Positions 26,255-36,621 of a stretch of DNA of 64,000 bases are shown piece after piece. Below the pieces are notes generated by a model that was given only the letters and a program-made list of their open reading frames with translations, was not told where the DNA came from and did not search any database. A program made the position numbers and the translations under genes. Source of the DNA: Zygophlyctis sp. KS116 (taxonomy: Eukaryota; Chytridiomycota); NCBI GenBank assembly GCA_054661495.1, contig BAAFSQ010000006.1, positions 1 through 64,000 of the forward strand, read 5' to 3'. Within the stretch, counting starts at the first letter, position 1. Every line of letters begins with the position of its first letter.

Positions 26255-27538
26255 TCAAATTGTTGAATAGTATTCACATACAACTCCAGTAAAAATTAGA
26301 CAAAATGCGATTTCTGCAATGAAATTCTCTGTAGGATCCACTGTAGATCTTCTTATCAAGTTGAGTTCAAAGAGTGCAAAATATAACGCTTTTCCAATTG
26401 CACGTAGGTCTTGTGCAAAGTCTGAAAGAAAAGGAGAGTATGACGCTATATTCAGAATTACAAAGAATATAGTTTCAAAATATAGCTGATGGTTTAGAAC
26501 TGTTGATAGTAATAGATGTTTTATAATTTCATTGCCATCATCTTCAGAAATTTCAATTTGAGAATAGATCCTAGATAAAGCAAAATATTTTTTTAGTGGG
26601 AATAGACTTTTTGAAATCTGCTTGAATGAATTCCAACCATAACCATAGTATAATAAAGTTTTTACCAAGTCAATATCATTTTTTTCTATTGCAGAGAGAA
26701 GAGCACAGAATTCTAGAGAATGAAATGGATCAGCACCGAATTCTAATAATGTCTTCATTCTATCCCAATTTTCAAATATTACAGCTTGATCCAACATTAA
26801 AGATAAATCAAGTGATGATTTTTTTCTATCGATTGATTCAAGATACAAATTGAAATCATCCATCAAAATAAGCTTTACCATTGGATGAACGCTTTCTAGA
26901 CTTAACTGACCTATTAATTCATCTAAAACAGCAAGATAATTTGAATCAGAGTCATCAATAGAGTTTCCATTTCCAATTGTATTCTTTAATAGATTTTTAG
27001 TCTCTGTATGCTTATTTCTAATAGCTAAAACAAGAGCCCAATTAAACCAATCAGTAGCATTAATTTTTCCAGTATCAATCAAGACTTTTACAAACTTTAC
27101 CATACCTTTTGCAGCTGTTAATCGCAACAAATAATTCTTATGAAAAGATGGATCTACGTATTTTAACAACTCTTGAAATTCATGTAGATTACGAGAATGA
27201 ACGGCGTTTATAATTTTGGATTGATTTAAAGTTTTACCAATTTTGAAGTCTGGGTATGCCATCTTTAGATTTTTCAAATCTTCAACTTTTAGAAAATGTG
27301 TAGTATAATATAAAAGATCATTGGGAAGGTTTTCTAAAATAGATTCCTTCTTATTTGAATGTAATGCAGATTGAAGATTAGATTTATGATTGCTATGAGG
27401 AATTATTGAATTTAAGTTTTTAGAGTTGATCTCCTTTAGGGATTTAGTTTTATCAGGTATGGGAGTTGCTTGAACCATTGAATTAAATAAGCAGATCATC
27501 ATACAAATCAGACATTTTAGAGAAATAGTATCCTGCAT
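26255..27538 (-). CDS. Secreted F-box-like/ankyrin-like repeat protein, candidate effector
   Basis: Intronless, 427 aa from the ATG at 27538, which gives a good signal peptide (ISLKCLICMMICLFNSMVQA). An earlier ATG at 27580 (14 residues more) is possible. After about 50 residues comes an F-box-like segment, ENLPNDLLYYTTHFLKVEDL. The rest is paired helices resembling worn ankyrin repeats (DRMKTLLEFGADPFHSLEF, DIDLVKTLLYYGYGWNS). A secreted protein with an F-box is odd for a cell-autonomous role and suits delivery into a host cell. It is head-to-head with a similar secreted protein. Function not recognised. Confidence 0.8.
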   Translation of the reverse strand: MQDTISLKCLICMMICLFNSMVQATPIPDKTKSLKEINSKNLNSIIPHSNHKSNLQSALHSNKKESILENLPNDLLYYTTHFLKVEDLKNLKMAYPDFKIGKTLNQSKIINAVHSRNLHEFQELLKYVDPSFHKNYLLRLTAAKGMVKFVKVLIDTGKINATDWFNWALVLAIRNKHTETKNLLKNTIGNGNSIDDSDSNYLAVLDELIGQLSLESVHPMVKLILMDDFNLYLESIDRKKSSLDLSLMLDQAVIFENWDRMKTLLEFGADPFHSLEFCALLSAIEKNDIDLVKTLLYYGYGWNSFKQISKSLFPLKKYFALSRIYSQIEISEDDGNEIIKHLLLSTVLNHQLYFETIFFVILNIASYSPFLSDFAQDLRAIGKALYFALFELNLIRRSTVDPTENFIAEIAFCLIFTGVVCEYYSTI

Positions 27539-27679
27539 TGAGCTAGTCTGACGCAAATCAAGATATTTAGATAAAATCATACCGCAAAACAGAATAGCAC
27601 TAGCACTACGAGTTAATACCCACCAACCAGCCAACAGCGCAACTTCAATCTGCTCTGCCGGCAGCTATAATTTTCAAAA

Positions 27680-29074
27680 ATGATGAAATCTGTCTTGATC
27701 TTTACTGTTTATCTATTATTTATCAATCTTACCAATGCCGATATTATACCAAAGCTTCTAGTCAAACGATCACCCGACGATAAATTCAAAACAATTGCAA
27801 AGGATGTCAAACATTCAGTCGACCAATTAACGCCAATCATTCAGAGTATTGGGAAATTGGCTACCACCGGTCATCATAAAAGGCCTTTTGAGGATTCTGC
27901 TTCAAATCCGATCAATAGTTTGTTGCCTTCTAAACGATTGACAAAGACGAGTGGATCAGCATTTGACGACTATCTACAGAATTCGGTGATTGATAAACTA
28001 CCATTAATGTCTTTTGAAGATGCTATAAAATATGCAGTTCGTGGGATAGATGAAGCTGTGATTCTAAAGAAATTTATGGGAAAAGACTATGATAATGCAC
28101 TCTTATACATTTTTAGGGATTTTAATCCACCAGACACTAAGAGGCTAGTAAATTTTAAAGCTTTTCTCAGTAATGCATTTGTAATTTTTCATTTGGAGAA
28201 AATAGACTACTCAGACTATAATCGGGTTATTACTCCAATCTTGAAGGATATTTTTTCTCTTGGTAAGCTGGAATACTTAAAAGTACTCTATAAAAGTCCA
28301 ATAATATTTTCATTGTTTATAGAAAGAGATTGGTTTGATTATTCTGCAGTGAAAATAGCTGCTGAATTAGGATATCAGGAACTTATTTCATGGCTTTTAG
28401 ATCATATACATGGAAAATCATTTTTTAAGGCTGTAAATTCTGTCATTATGGGGCTTGTAGATGGTAAAAAGGCAAATCTTTTTGATTCTTTAATTACTCA
28501 TCGGGTGATTGCTCAGATTTCCCCTGAAATGTTTCCTACAATTTTGCTTCAAAATTTGAATTTTGCTATTTTAAAAAATAGAGTGGATTCAATCGCACAA
28601 ATATTGGATAAATTACCAGAATGTTGTAGTGGATGTATTGATATACTACTGGGTAATATATTATCAATGGATGATACTACTCTTGCTATTGAATCTTTAA
28701 ATGTGATTTTTCGGACACGGGTGTGGAATCCAACCAGAACAAACGAAATATTGGCTCTAATGTCTAAATGTAAGGATCAGTATTTATATAGGCTAGGACA
28801 GGAATTTCTGAATCCAAGATTAGTTTTCAGTGATGTCTCTTTGACTATGGACCCCTTGTCAAAAGCCATATCTAATGCTTCATTTATGAGCATTTTCATC
28901 TTTAATGTTAGAAATACTCTATTAACAATCAAGAATATTTTGCAAGATATTCAAGCAAACCAAGAATATTATTCTCGGATATTCAATTATGAATCTCGGG
29001 AAAATGAAATTCCTGTAGATTCAGAGAATGCATCAAGGATAGAGGTTTTTGGAATGCCTCTTTATGAAATCTAG
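27680..29074 (+). CDS. Secreted helical-repeat protein, candidate effector
   Basis: Intronless, 464 aa. Strong signal peptide (KSVLIFTVYLLFINLTNA). A basic region with possible dibasic cleavage sites (LLVKRS, HHKRP, SKRLTK) precedes about 350 residues of degenerate helical repeats (LEYLKVLYKSPIIFSLF, GYQELISWLLDHIHG). It shares size, lack of introns, signal peptide and repeat style with the genes ending at 26255 and 57805. It starts 141 bp from its divergent neighbour. No family recognised. Confidence 0.8.
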   Translation: MMKSVLIFTVYLLFINLTNADIIPKLLVKRSPDDKFKTIAKDVKHSVDQLTPIIQSIGKLATTGHHKRPFEDSASNPINSLLPSKRLTKTSGSAFDDYLQNSVIDKLPLMSFEDAIKYAVRGIDEAVILKKFMGKDYDNALLYIFRDFNPPDTKRLVNFKAFLSNAFVIFHLEKIDYSDYNRVITPILKDIFSLGKLEYLKVLYKSPIIFSLFIERDWFDYSAVKIAAELGYQELISWLLDHIHGKSFFKAVNSVIMGLVDGKKANLFDSLITHRVIAQISPEMFPTILLQNLNFAILKNRVDSIAQILDKLPECCSGCIDILLGNILSMDDTTLAIESLNVIFRTRVWNPTRTNEILALMSKCKDQYLYRLGQEFLNPRLVFSDVSLTMDPLSKAISNASFMSIFIFNVRNTLLTIKNILQDIQANQEYYSRIFNYESRENEIPVDSENASRIEVFGMPLYEI

Positions 29075-29158
29075 CCATTGATTTAAATATACTTATTTGG
29101 TGATTTACCATGAATTGCGACTTTAGTACAAGGTGACCCCCCCATAAGTACTTGCATC

Positions 29159-29748
29159 ATGAGTAAAGGATTTAAACCATCATTTGGCAAAAAGGCATTA
29201 TCAAATGGCCTATCTGCAATCCCTGATGACATTCAACTTTCTTATACAGAAATCCCTTTATACCCAAATACAACTACAACGCCTGCATTCCCTGCTCCGA
29301 CCTCTGATCAACTTGAAACTATTGCTATTTACAAGAAATTTGAATCCGATCTCCTTAAATCACCTTGGCATATTTCCCTAAAGGTCGAATCCAAAGCATC
29401 ATGGGAAGTAAGGTATACAGACAGATATAATCCAATATATACTCAGAAATCTATAGATCAGTCTAAACTTCCAGATTATTATCCATCAGAGTTAAATATT
29501 AAAACTAATACTGTTCGCAGAAAGAAAATTAAGAGAGATTTCTCTACCAGCATATTAGATGAAATAGTCTCTGATGAAGAGGCGGAGAAGGAGGAAGATG
29601 AAGAAGAAGTTGTGGAGGAAATCGAAGAAGATGAAGGAGACGAAGATGGGGATTATCAAGGTAATTTTCTATTAATGCATTAATCATAGTTGATTATTAC
29701 GCTGATGATTTGGATATGATTGGTGGTGAGTCGGGAGAAGACGAATAG
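29159..29748 (+). CDS. RPC31: RNA polymerase III subunit RPC7/Rpc31-like
   Basis: Exons 29159-29660 and 29690-29748 with a 29-nt intron; 186 aa. The layout fits POLR3G/Rpc31: N-terminal basic, glycine-containing stretch, a middle SPWHISLKVE region, KLPDYYPSEL, then a very acidic tail ending VDYYADDLDMIGGESG. It would belong to the Pol III-specific C82-C34-C31 initiation subcomplex in the nucleus. The acidic tail alone would be weak evidence; the whole order supports it. Confidence 0.75.
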
Positions 29749-29779
29749 GAATTTTTTTCTTTTTAGTAATAAATTTTTA

Positions 29780-30374
29780 ATGTTTGATCCATCACAAGTA
29801 ATTTGTACATACTAATAGTAAAGTCAGTATATGATCAATTACACTCTAGACCAAAACACCCAACAGTACGAAATAACTCTGAACCCACACCTTCCAATCA
29901 TTCTGAACACGCGTCCCAGCCCCAAGACTTGAGCTCCCCACCAACAAGGAGCCATTGGACAAGAGACGAAAATACCACAAATTGCACATCATGCACACTT
30001 AAATTCACAATACTAATAAGAAAGCATCATTGTAGGAAATGCGGGCAGATTTTTTGCAGTGAATGTTCTAAATACAGGGGGAAATTAGATTCAAATGCTC
30101 ATTTTCATCCGTTTGGATATTTATGCAGACTATGTATATCATGCCATCAAGGGTTTATAGTATCTTTGGATGGGAAAATATGTTCGGATGAGGGAGGGTT
30201 AATTGATTCACCGTCAACAGGTAATACATGCGTAGTTTAAATATTACAGCAGAACTTTGCAAGGAAATGACAGATGCGCCTAATGTTTCTTTAAATGTAG
30301 ATAATATTAGTCCTGATCAGGCCGAAGGGGCATCGCCGGCCGTTCCTCTAGATTGGCAATGGAGTACCTTTTAG
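29780..30374 (+). CDS. FYVE zinc-finger protein
   Basis: Exons 29780-29797, 29824-30220 and 30250-30374, with introns of 26 and 29 nt; 179 aa. The FYVE domain (residues about 45-120) has all eight zinc ligands and the core RKHHCRKCGQIFC that binds phosphatidylinositol-3-phosphate. The protein ends DWQWSTF after an acidic linker. It is likely an endosomal or vacuolar PI3P reader; no other domain is present, so its partner is unknown. The first coding exon is only 18 nt. Confidence 0.88.
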
Positions 30375-30392
30375 ATTTATTATATACATTAT

Positions 30393-33300
30393 TTAATATA
30401 TCGGCTGAAAGGCTGATTCTGTAGATGGAATCAAGGATTTCAGTGTTTCCCTTTTGAGAAATGAGTCGATTATATCAGTCTCTGGTATCGCTTTGATCTT
30501 GCTTTCAGAATGAAGTTCTGCAAGTCGGCGTAATCGTTTTTCATTCAGCTCTTCAATTAATGCTATATCTAATGAAGAATCACTTCTGGTTTCAGAATTC
30601 TTATCATTTCGAGCAGTATTTGAGGGAGTTTCTTCCTCTGATGATCTATTCCTCTGCTTTGCCTCTCGTCTTCGAGATCTCGGACGTGATTCAAAAGAAC
30701 TAGATTTTTCAAGAATTTTAAAATACCTTAATTTGTCATCATTGAGACTTAAATAGTTTTTAACTTTATCAGCCTGAAAGTTAATGATATTTGCATACCG
30801 TTTCTTCTTCAACGTTTAATCGCAATTCATGGGTATCAAAATCATCCATTTCATTTCTATTAATAAAACTTTTAGAACGACTCTACCTTTTAGAAGGTTC
30901 TTTTGACAAATATTTAGCTAGAAAGTCGTCATCATGATTCCACTTTGCAGTACTACGAAAGTGTCGCATTTGAGGAGACTTCACTTGCGAATTGATCTCT
31001 TTGTGTGCAAGCGATTCTTTCAAATAAGCAAGTTCTTTTTCTTGTTCTTTGAGTAGTGCATTTTGCTTTTTTATATGTCTACCAGGTGTTACATGCAAAA
31101 TAATTACAGCGTTGAGGATTTTTCCGGCTCTATTTCTCTCATGATATCAAAAAAACCAGTATTGTTTCTCTTGTCATATGAAATATCAGATATTGAAGTT
31201 GTATTCGCCTTTTTCTGAATTTCAGGCAATTTGGCGTGACGAGTTGATTCAAAGGTCATTGGGATGCGCATATCGATTTGTATATTTCGTTCTTCACTTT
31301 CTAGCTCCTATATAGTTAGAAATGCAATATTAAATACCCTTTGAATTGCTGCAAGTTGCTGCAATAGCTCTTGAGTCTCCGAAGATGCTGCAACTTTTCC
31401 AGGAACTTGTGAGGGTGGTATATTTGTGATAAATTCATTATTTTGATGATAAGCTGCAGGCAAAGTATTAAATATCTGAGCTTCTGAGATAGGGGCAGGT
31501 GAAGATATCGCTGACATACGTTTCATGAGTGCAGGAACCGGCGGCGACGCAATTCTAGATGGAATAGGCTGAATTCTTGCGACATTATTCACATTAGAAG
31601 CTTCTATCGTATAAAAATAAATTATTTACCTTCGTTCCTTTTTTGTGTAGATTTTTGACGATCATCTGCCAATCGAATTTGTTCTTCATGCTGTTCGGAT
31701 TTCACTTGGCCAGCTTTCTCGCGAGCCTTTCTTTCATTTTCAATTCTGGCTTCTTCTCCTCTTTTCCTTTGATCTTCCAATTCCTTAGCGTACTTTTCTC
31801 TCAGAAACTCTCTTTCTTTTTCTAATCTAAGTTGCTCCCTCTCTTCATCTTCCTTTTTTGCTTTTGCTTGTAAGGCTTTTTCAGCATTTTTTTGAGCTAT
31901 TTGGTTTTTTAATGCATCTTGAATTGAGGCCTGTTCATTCTGTTTTTTTAAAACCTCTGAGCGCTGCCAATCTGGTAACGATTCAATATTTTTCACGCCT
32001 CGAAGGAAATTTTTATTATCACTTTGAGCTGGCATTGAGTCATTCCTTTCATTAGATTGTGTACTATACAGAATTAAACTTATATAAATTACCTTTGGAT
32101 TGTTTGCAAACTGGGTAAAGCTGCAGCGGGAAGAGTACTTAGTAATGTATTTATCTGACTTGGATTAAGAGCTAGTGAGCGAAGAGTTTCTATAAACGGG
32201 TTTGAGCTTGATGCAAAAATATCTTCAGTTTTATAACCACCACTTGGTTGAAAATATTGATTTCCCTGCCCAAAACTATTAGATTCACCACCAGAATTCA
32301 TATTCAAGCCCCCAGTCAATTGTGCTTGATTTGATGTGCTTTGACTGTGATCAATAGCTGGAGGGTACATATCCCTATTAGAATTGGAAAATAAATTAGA
32401 TCCTTGCAGCTCCATCTTATGTCATATATTAAATTATTACATTCTTTCGGGCGCCCCCTCTTCCAGAAAAGTTACCTTCAGTTGAGGTCTTATGTGGAGC
32501 TCCAGCACCACCTTTTCCCCAAGGAGCATAACCTTCGATTTCATTTAATTTCTAAAAATATCAGACATTTAGAAAAAATACACGCTGATCTTCCATTCTA
32601 AGGTTCATTTTTTCTTGTTGTTCTCTTTCCTTCTTTAGCCGAATTTGTTCATCTGCATTAAGTATTAAAATTATTTACTAAGGTCATTCAAGTAATTTTG
32701 TTTTTTTGAATTCGAAGCAGCCTTTTCGTTTGAGTTATTTGGATTATTATAACCTCCCCGACGTGAGACATATGCAACTCTATAATTTAGCAATCACACT
32801 ATAATTACTGATCAGAAGAACCATTTATAATACCACTCTATTTTTTGAATCATCTTGAAAACTTACTTGATTATTAGTATGATTTGGAAAAGAACTTGAC
32901 ATCGCCTTGAATAAGAATTAATTAGTTACCGTGTGTTTTTCTGCTCTTTCTCTGGCCTTTTTTTCTTCGATCTGCTTTTCTATTTATAAAAAAAGTAATA
33001 AATGCATACGCAATTCGGCAGCATAATTTTGGGCCTTTGATTTTGAGGCAGCTGGAGAAATAGAATCAGACTCTGTAAATTCTTGACGATAATTAGATTG
33101 CCTATCAGGATATTGTGATCTTATGGTATTTGGCGGATATTGTGAATTTATTTGGGGCTCTTGATCGCGAAAGCTAACTGGAGGCAATGGCTCTAAATTC
33201 CTCCCATTATTATTGGGACCGTAGTTATCTCTTTGATAACCGCTGTCTGGATATGAAGAATAATTATCATAAGCTGCATAGTAATTATTTTGGTGCATTG

Positions 33301-33784
33301 GAGGCATTGGAGGCGGGTACCATGGTTGATTGTATCGTGGCCAAGGCCCCCCACCTTGATTGCGAAAACTATCAGGAGGCGGGATCCCATAACCTCTATC
33401 AGTTGGGTAATAATTATCATTAGATTCATATCGAGAATGATTAGATTTTGGGGGCGAAGGATTCAGATTTCCAAAAACTCTTTCAGTCTCCAAACTCCGT
33501 AAATCCTTATCATTTCTGCTCCTGTTTGATTCTGCTGCAGCATTATCATAATTATCATAATTGTTTTGAAAATCATTTGCCTCTTCTTTTTGTCTTGGAT
33601 GCGTTATTGATGTTTGGATTGGGGCATTTATTGCTCGAAGCCGTCGTAATCTGGGATTTTCTCGCGCTTGCTTATCTAGAAAGGACTTCATATCCCTTGC
33701 TCTTTCTTCCTTAAGAGCTCTTTGATGATCATAACGCTCAGAAGGCATGTTTAGTGATACCAATGGTGCGTTACTCGCCAGCAT
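30393..33784 (-). CDS. CSPP1: CSPP1-type centrosome/ciliary spindle-pole protein
   Basis: Microtubule-lumen and basal-body protein in animals. Fourteen exons: 33784-33010, 32979-32930, 32905-32867, 32837-32809, 32779-32679, 32652-32582, 32551-32441, 32415-32093, 32063-31630, 31603-31338, 31307-31108, 31078-30887, 30856-30799, 30773-30393; introns 24-30 nt; exactly 1,009 aa. Marks in order: YDHQRALKEERARDMKSFL, LQKQIEEKKARERAEKH, EGYAPWGKGGAGAP (human YNPWGKGGGGAP), a long charged helix, IASPPVPAL, ELNEKRLRRLAELH and SFLKRETL with ESAF near the end. The order and motifs match human CSPP1 end to end. An in-frame 27-nt gap to the upstream gene leaves a fusion possible. Confidence 0.88.
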
Positions 33785-33805
33785 CGGTGTTTTTATTATT
33801 TTCAA

Positions 33806-34757
33806 CTACATAAAAAATACGGTTGACATCACTCCGTTCCAAATTTTGGTAAACAATGTGGTGTCTTCTTCTTCTTGTCCCAAAATTACATTTTCATCTT
33901 CAAAACTATCTTCATCCTCTTCAGCAAAAAAGTGATTTAAACTTGAGTTGGATTTTTCCTTTTCATCCAAAACTACTCTTGATCGTGTTGATCTTGTCGA
34001 TAAGGGGGTAATAGTCTTTTCTTCTATGAGCATTTTTGATCGTGTTGATCTTACTGAAGATGGACTTTTTGTTCTTTTACGTTTTACAGATCCCTTTTCT
34101 GAACCTTTATCTACAAATGATAATTCTTTTTTAGGAGTTTTAACTTGATTTATGATTTGAACAGGCTTCTCAACTTGATTTACATTTTCGTTAATTATAA
34201 TTTCTTCCAAAGTCTCTTTTTTGGGTTTGGTAACTTTTTGGGCCTTCATGGCTGCCCTTCTTGCTGGAGTTACATCAGAAATCTCTTTTGTAAATGGCCT
34301 AATGGTAAGTTAATATGATCTTACTTTAAATCCATTACTGGTGCTTTTTTGACCGTATTTCTTGGTAAATAAGATCTAGTCATCATTTTCTTTTTGATTT
34401 GGACATTTTCTTTCAAGATTTCAATTTTTTTCTCTACTGGTTTTCCTTTGAGGGCAGAAACGATTTGTCCGACAACTGGTGAATCCTTTGTAATTCTCTT
34501 TCCTCTAGTCTTTTTTGATTCTAGAGGAGTCTGTAAAACTTGAGATGAATTAAACAGTCCTAACTGATGCATTCGCTGACGAATCTAAATCGTTTAAAGA
34601 AAAATTGATTTACTTGAGCAACTCTTTTAACATTTTTCAACTCCTTCTTGATTGCAAGAACATTATCGCCATGAATCTCGGCTGCATATTTTAATAAATC
34701 ATCCTATTTTGATAAGATAAGGTCATGTACCTGTTCGATAGACCATTCTGCCGACAT
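33806..34757 (-). CDS. Basic protein of unknown function
   Basis: Exons 34757-34731, 34703-34614, 34584-34325 and 34298-33806; introns 27, 29 and 26 nt; 289 aa. It begins MSAEWSIEQDDLLKYAAEI, has a helical segment, then lysine-rich sequence with TPARRAAMKAQK and a duplicated RSTRS block (SVRSTRSKMLIEEK, STRSTRSRVVLDEK), and ends in an acidic stretch. Likely nuclear by composition; no family recognised. Its stop is 21 bp from the CSPP1 ATG. A non-consensus GTGATG donor could instead splice it in-frame into CSPP1. Confidence 0.7.
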
Positions 34758-35125
34758 TTTAACGCGACTCTTTAACGTGTCGCGTTTTGGACTTTACTAC
34801 TATTGGTTGAACGATACCTCTAGCTTAATTCAATACATATCATAGTCTCTGATTTATCCCTCTTATTTCTTAATTTTATTCAAAATAAATCACCTGATAT
34901 ATTTTATCAAAATTGTGCATGCACTCCCCCTCCTAGCCGTAAAGTATGTTCAGATCATGATTCATTTCAATACAGGTTGGATCATTCAGATCCTGATTAG
35001 CCATCTTTTATCCTTAAGATTTATAGTGAAGATTTGTCGTGGCATTTTAGAAGCGGCATGTGGGGAGTCTCGATATCGTCTCTATTCGAGACGCCGTCTT
35101 TGCATGCCGCAATGTACTTGTTCAA
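34758..35125. other. Intergenic region with a strong dyad
   Basis: 368 bp between two divergently placed genes. An outer inverted repeat GCGGCATG (35053-35060) / CATGCCGC (35103-35110) encloses an inner one, GTCTCGA (35067-35073) / TCGAGAC (35086-35092). This would form a stable two-part hairpin just before the EXORDIUM-like ATG. The rest is AT-rich with no gene seen. Confidence 0.6.
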
Positions 35126-36015
35126 ATGTATTTTCATTCAATTATATACCTTTGTATACTCTTTACTATATCTGCTAGTCAAGACGCACCTGTTGGAATC
35201 CATTACAATATCGGAGCTCCAGTCATGACTGGTCAAGTCAATCTTTATCATATTTACTATGGTGATTGGAGCAGTGGTTCATCTAGATGGAATCCAAATG
35301 GTGATGGTAAAAGTCTGATTGAAGATTTTGCTAGAAATATTGGAAAATCAGACTGGTACAAAACTAATCGGTTATATTATTATCAACAATCTCCAAATGG
35401 TCCAAAGACTTTTATTTCTGACAATGTTACCTTTAAGGCTGGAGTAGTTGATAGGTACTCTCTTGGTAGATCAAAAACCAGACTGTCCGATTCAGATATT
35501 TTTCAAATTTTAACTCGACATATACCTGGTTTCAATGGTGGCGCTCCTGATCCCCGTGGAGTATACTTTATATTAACTTCTCCTGATGTAACTGCCTCAT
35601 CTGGATTTTGTACCGAGTATTGTGGATGGCATACATACCGACCCATCTCTTCTGTTCCTGTGAAATTCTCATTTGTTGGAGTTCCACCAACCGTATGTCC
35701 TTGTTATACTCAAAAGAAGGGCTCGCCTAATGGATTACTAGCCGTAGAATCAATGCTTAGTGTATACGCTCATGAGTTGGCAGAAACAGTCTCAGATCCA
35801 GAGTTGAACGCTTGGGTAGATGATACACCGAATAGCGAGAATGCAGATAAATGCGTGGTAAGTGTTTATTTTTATTTTTAAATTTATAGTCAGAATTTGG
35901 AAATGTGCGGTCTACTGGATCTTCCGCCACTGGCTCTTTTAATGAAGTTGTTGGATCAAAGAGGTACTTGCTTCAAACAAACTTTGATCCTACAACTGGA
36001 GAGTGCAGCACATAA
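35126..36015 (+). CDS. Secreted EXORDIUM/phosphate-induced protein 1 family protein
   Basis: Exons 35126-35857 and 35890-36015 with a 32-nt intron; 285 aa. Signal peptide YFHSIIYLCILFTISAS, then the PHI-1/EXO domain: LYHIYYGDWSSG, PRGVYFILTSPDV, GFCTEYCGWHTY, FSFVGVPPTVCPCY, HELAETVSDPELNAW, ENADKCVSEFG and a final YLLQTNFD. The family is best known from plant cell walls, where it links to growth signalling, and also occurs in some protists and bacteria. Several cysteines suggest disulfides. The upstream open frame reaches ATG 35060, but the ATG at 35126 sits directly before the signal peptide. Confidence 0.9.
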
Positions 36016-36105
36016 TTGTTTATAAACATTTTTTATTATTCTCTATTAAAAACAGTGCAATAAATCATAGAATCCATGATAAAACCCTAGCGAATATTTT
36101 GTAAA

Positions 36106-36621
36106 ATGTCAATTCAAGTGAATTCTCGGGGAATCCCCATGGCCCCATTCGTAGAAAAAGTAGAAACCTTTGTCCAACCAGGTGAAGAAGAGTCTACACT
36201 CTCTAAATTTCAAGAAATGGTCTCCAAGTATAAATTCATGGAAACTCATCTTTTACAAAGAAAAGCATCTTTGGAATCTAAAATACCTGAAATTACAAAT
36301 ACTTTACAAATGGTTGAATTTCTTAAAGATCAAGAATCTCCTCTAGTCACTCAATTTGAATTAGGCGATACTCTATGGGCAAATGCAACTGTCCCTCCTT
36401 CTAAATCAGTTAATTTGTGGTTGGGTGCAAATGTAATGTTGGAGTATCCAATAGATGAAGCTCAATCTTTATTATCTGAAAAATTGACATCTGCAAAAAT
36501 CTCTTTATCTCAAGTCAATGAAGATTTATCCTTTATAAAGGATCAAATAACTACAATGGAAGTTAATATTGCTAGAGTATATAATTATGACGTCAAAATA
36601 AGAAGAAGTAAAAAGGCTTAA
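36106..36621 (+). CDS. PAC10: Prefoldin subunit 3 (VBP1/Pac10)
   Basis: Intronless, 171 aa. Alpha-type prefoldin subunit: NSRGIPMAPFVEKVETFV, then a coiled coil, the beta hairpin region around FELGDTLWANATVP and VNLWLGANVMLEYPIDEA, and a second coiled coil. Prefoldin hands unfolded actin and tubulin to the CCT chaperonin. Its last 29 nt overlap the end of the thymidylate kinase gene on the other strand. Confidence 0.95.
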   Translation: MSIQVNSRGIPMAPFVEKVETFVQPGEEESTLSKFQEMVSKYKFMETHLLQRKASLESKIPEITNTLQMVEFLKDQESPLVTQFELGDTLWANATVPPSKSVNLWLGANVMLEYPIDEAQSLLSEKLTSAKISLSQVNEDLSFIKDQITTMEVNIARVYNYDVKIRRSKKA

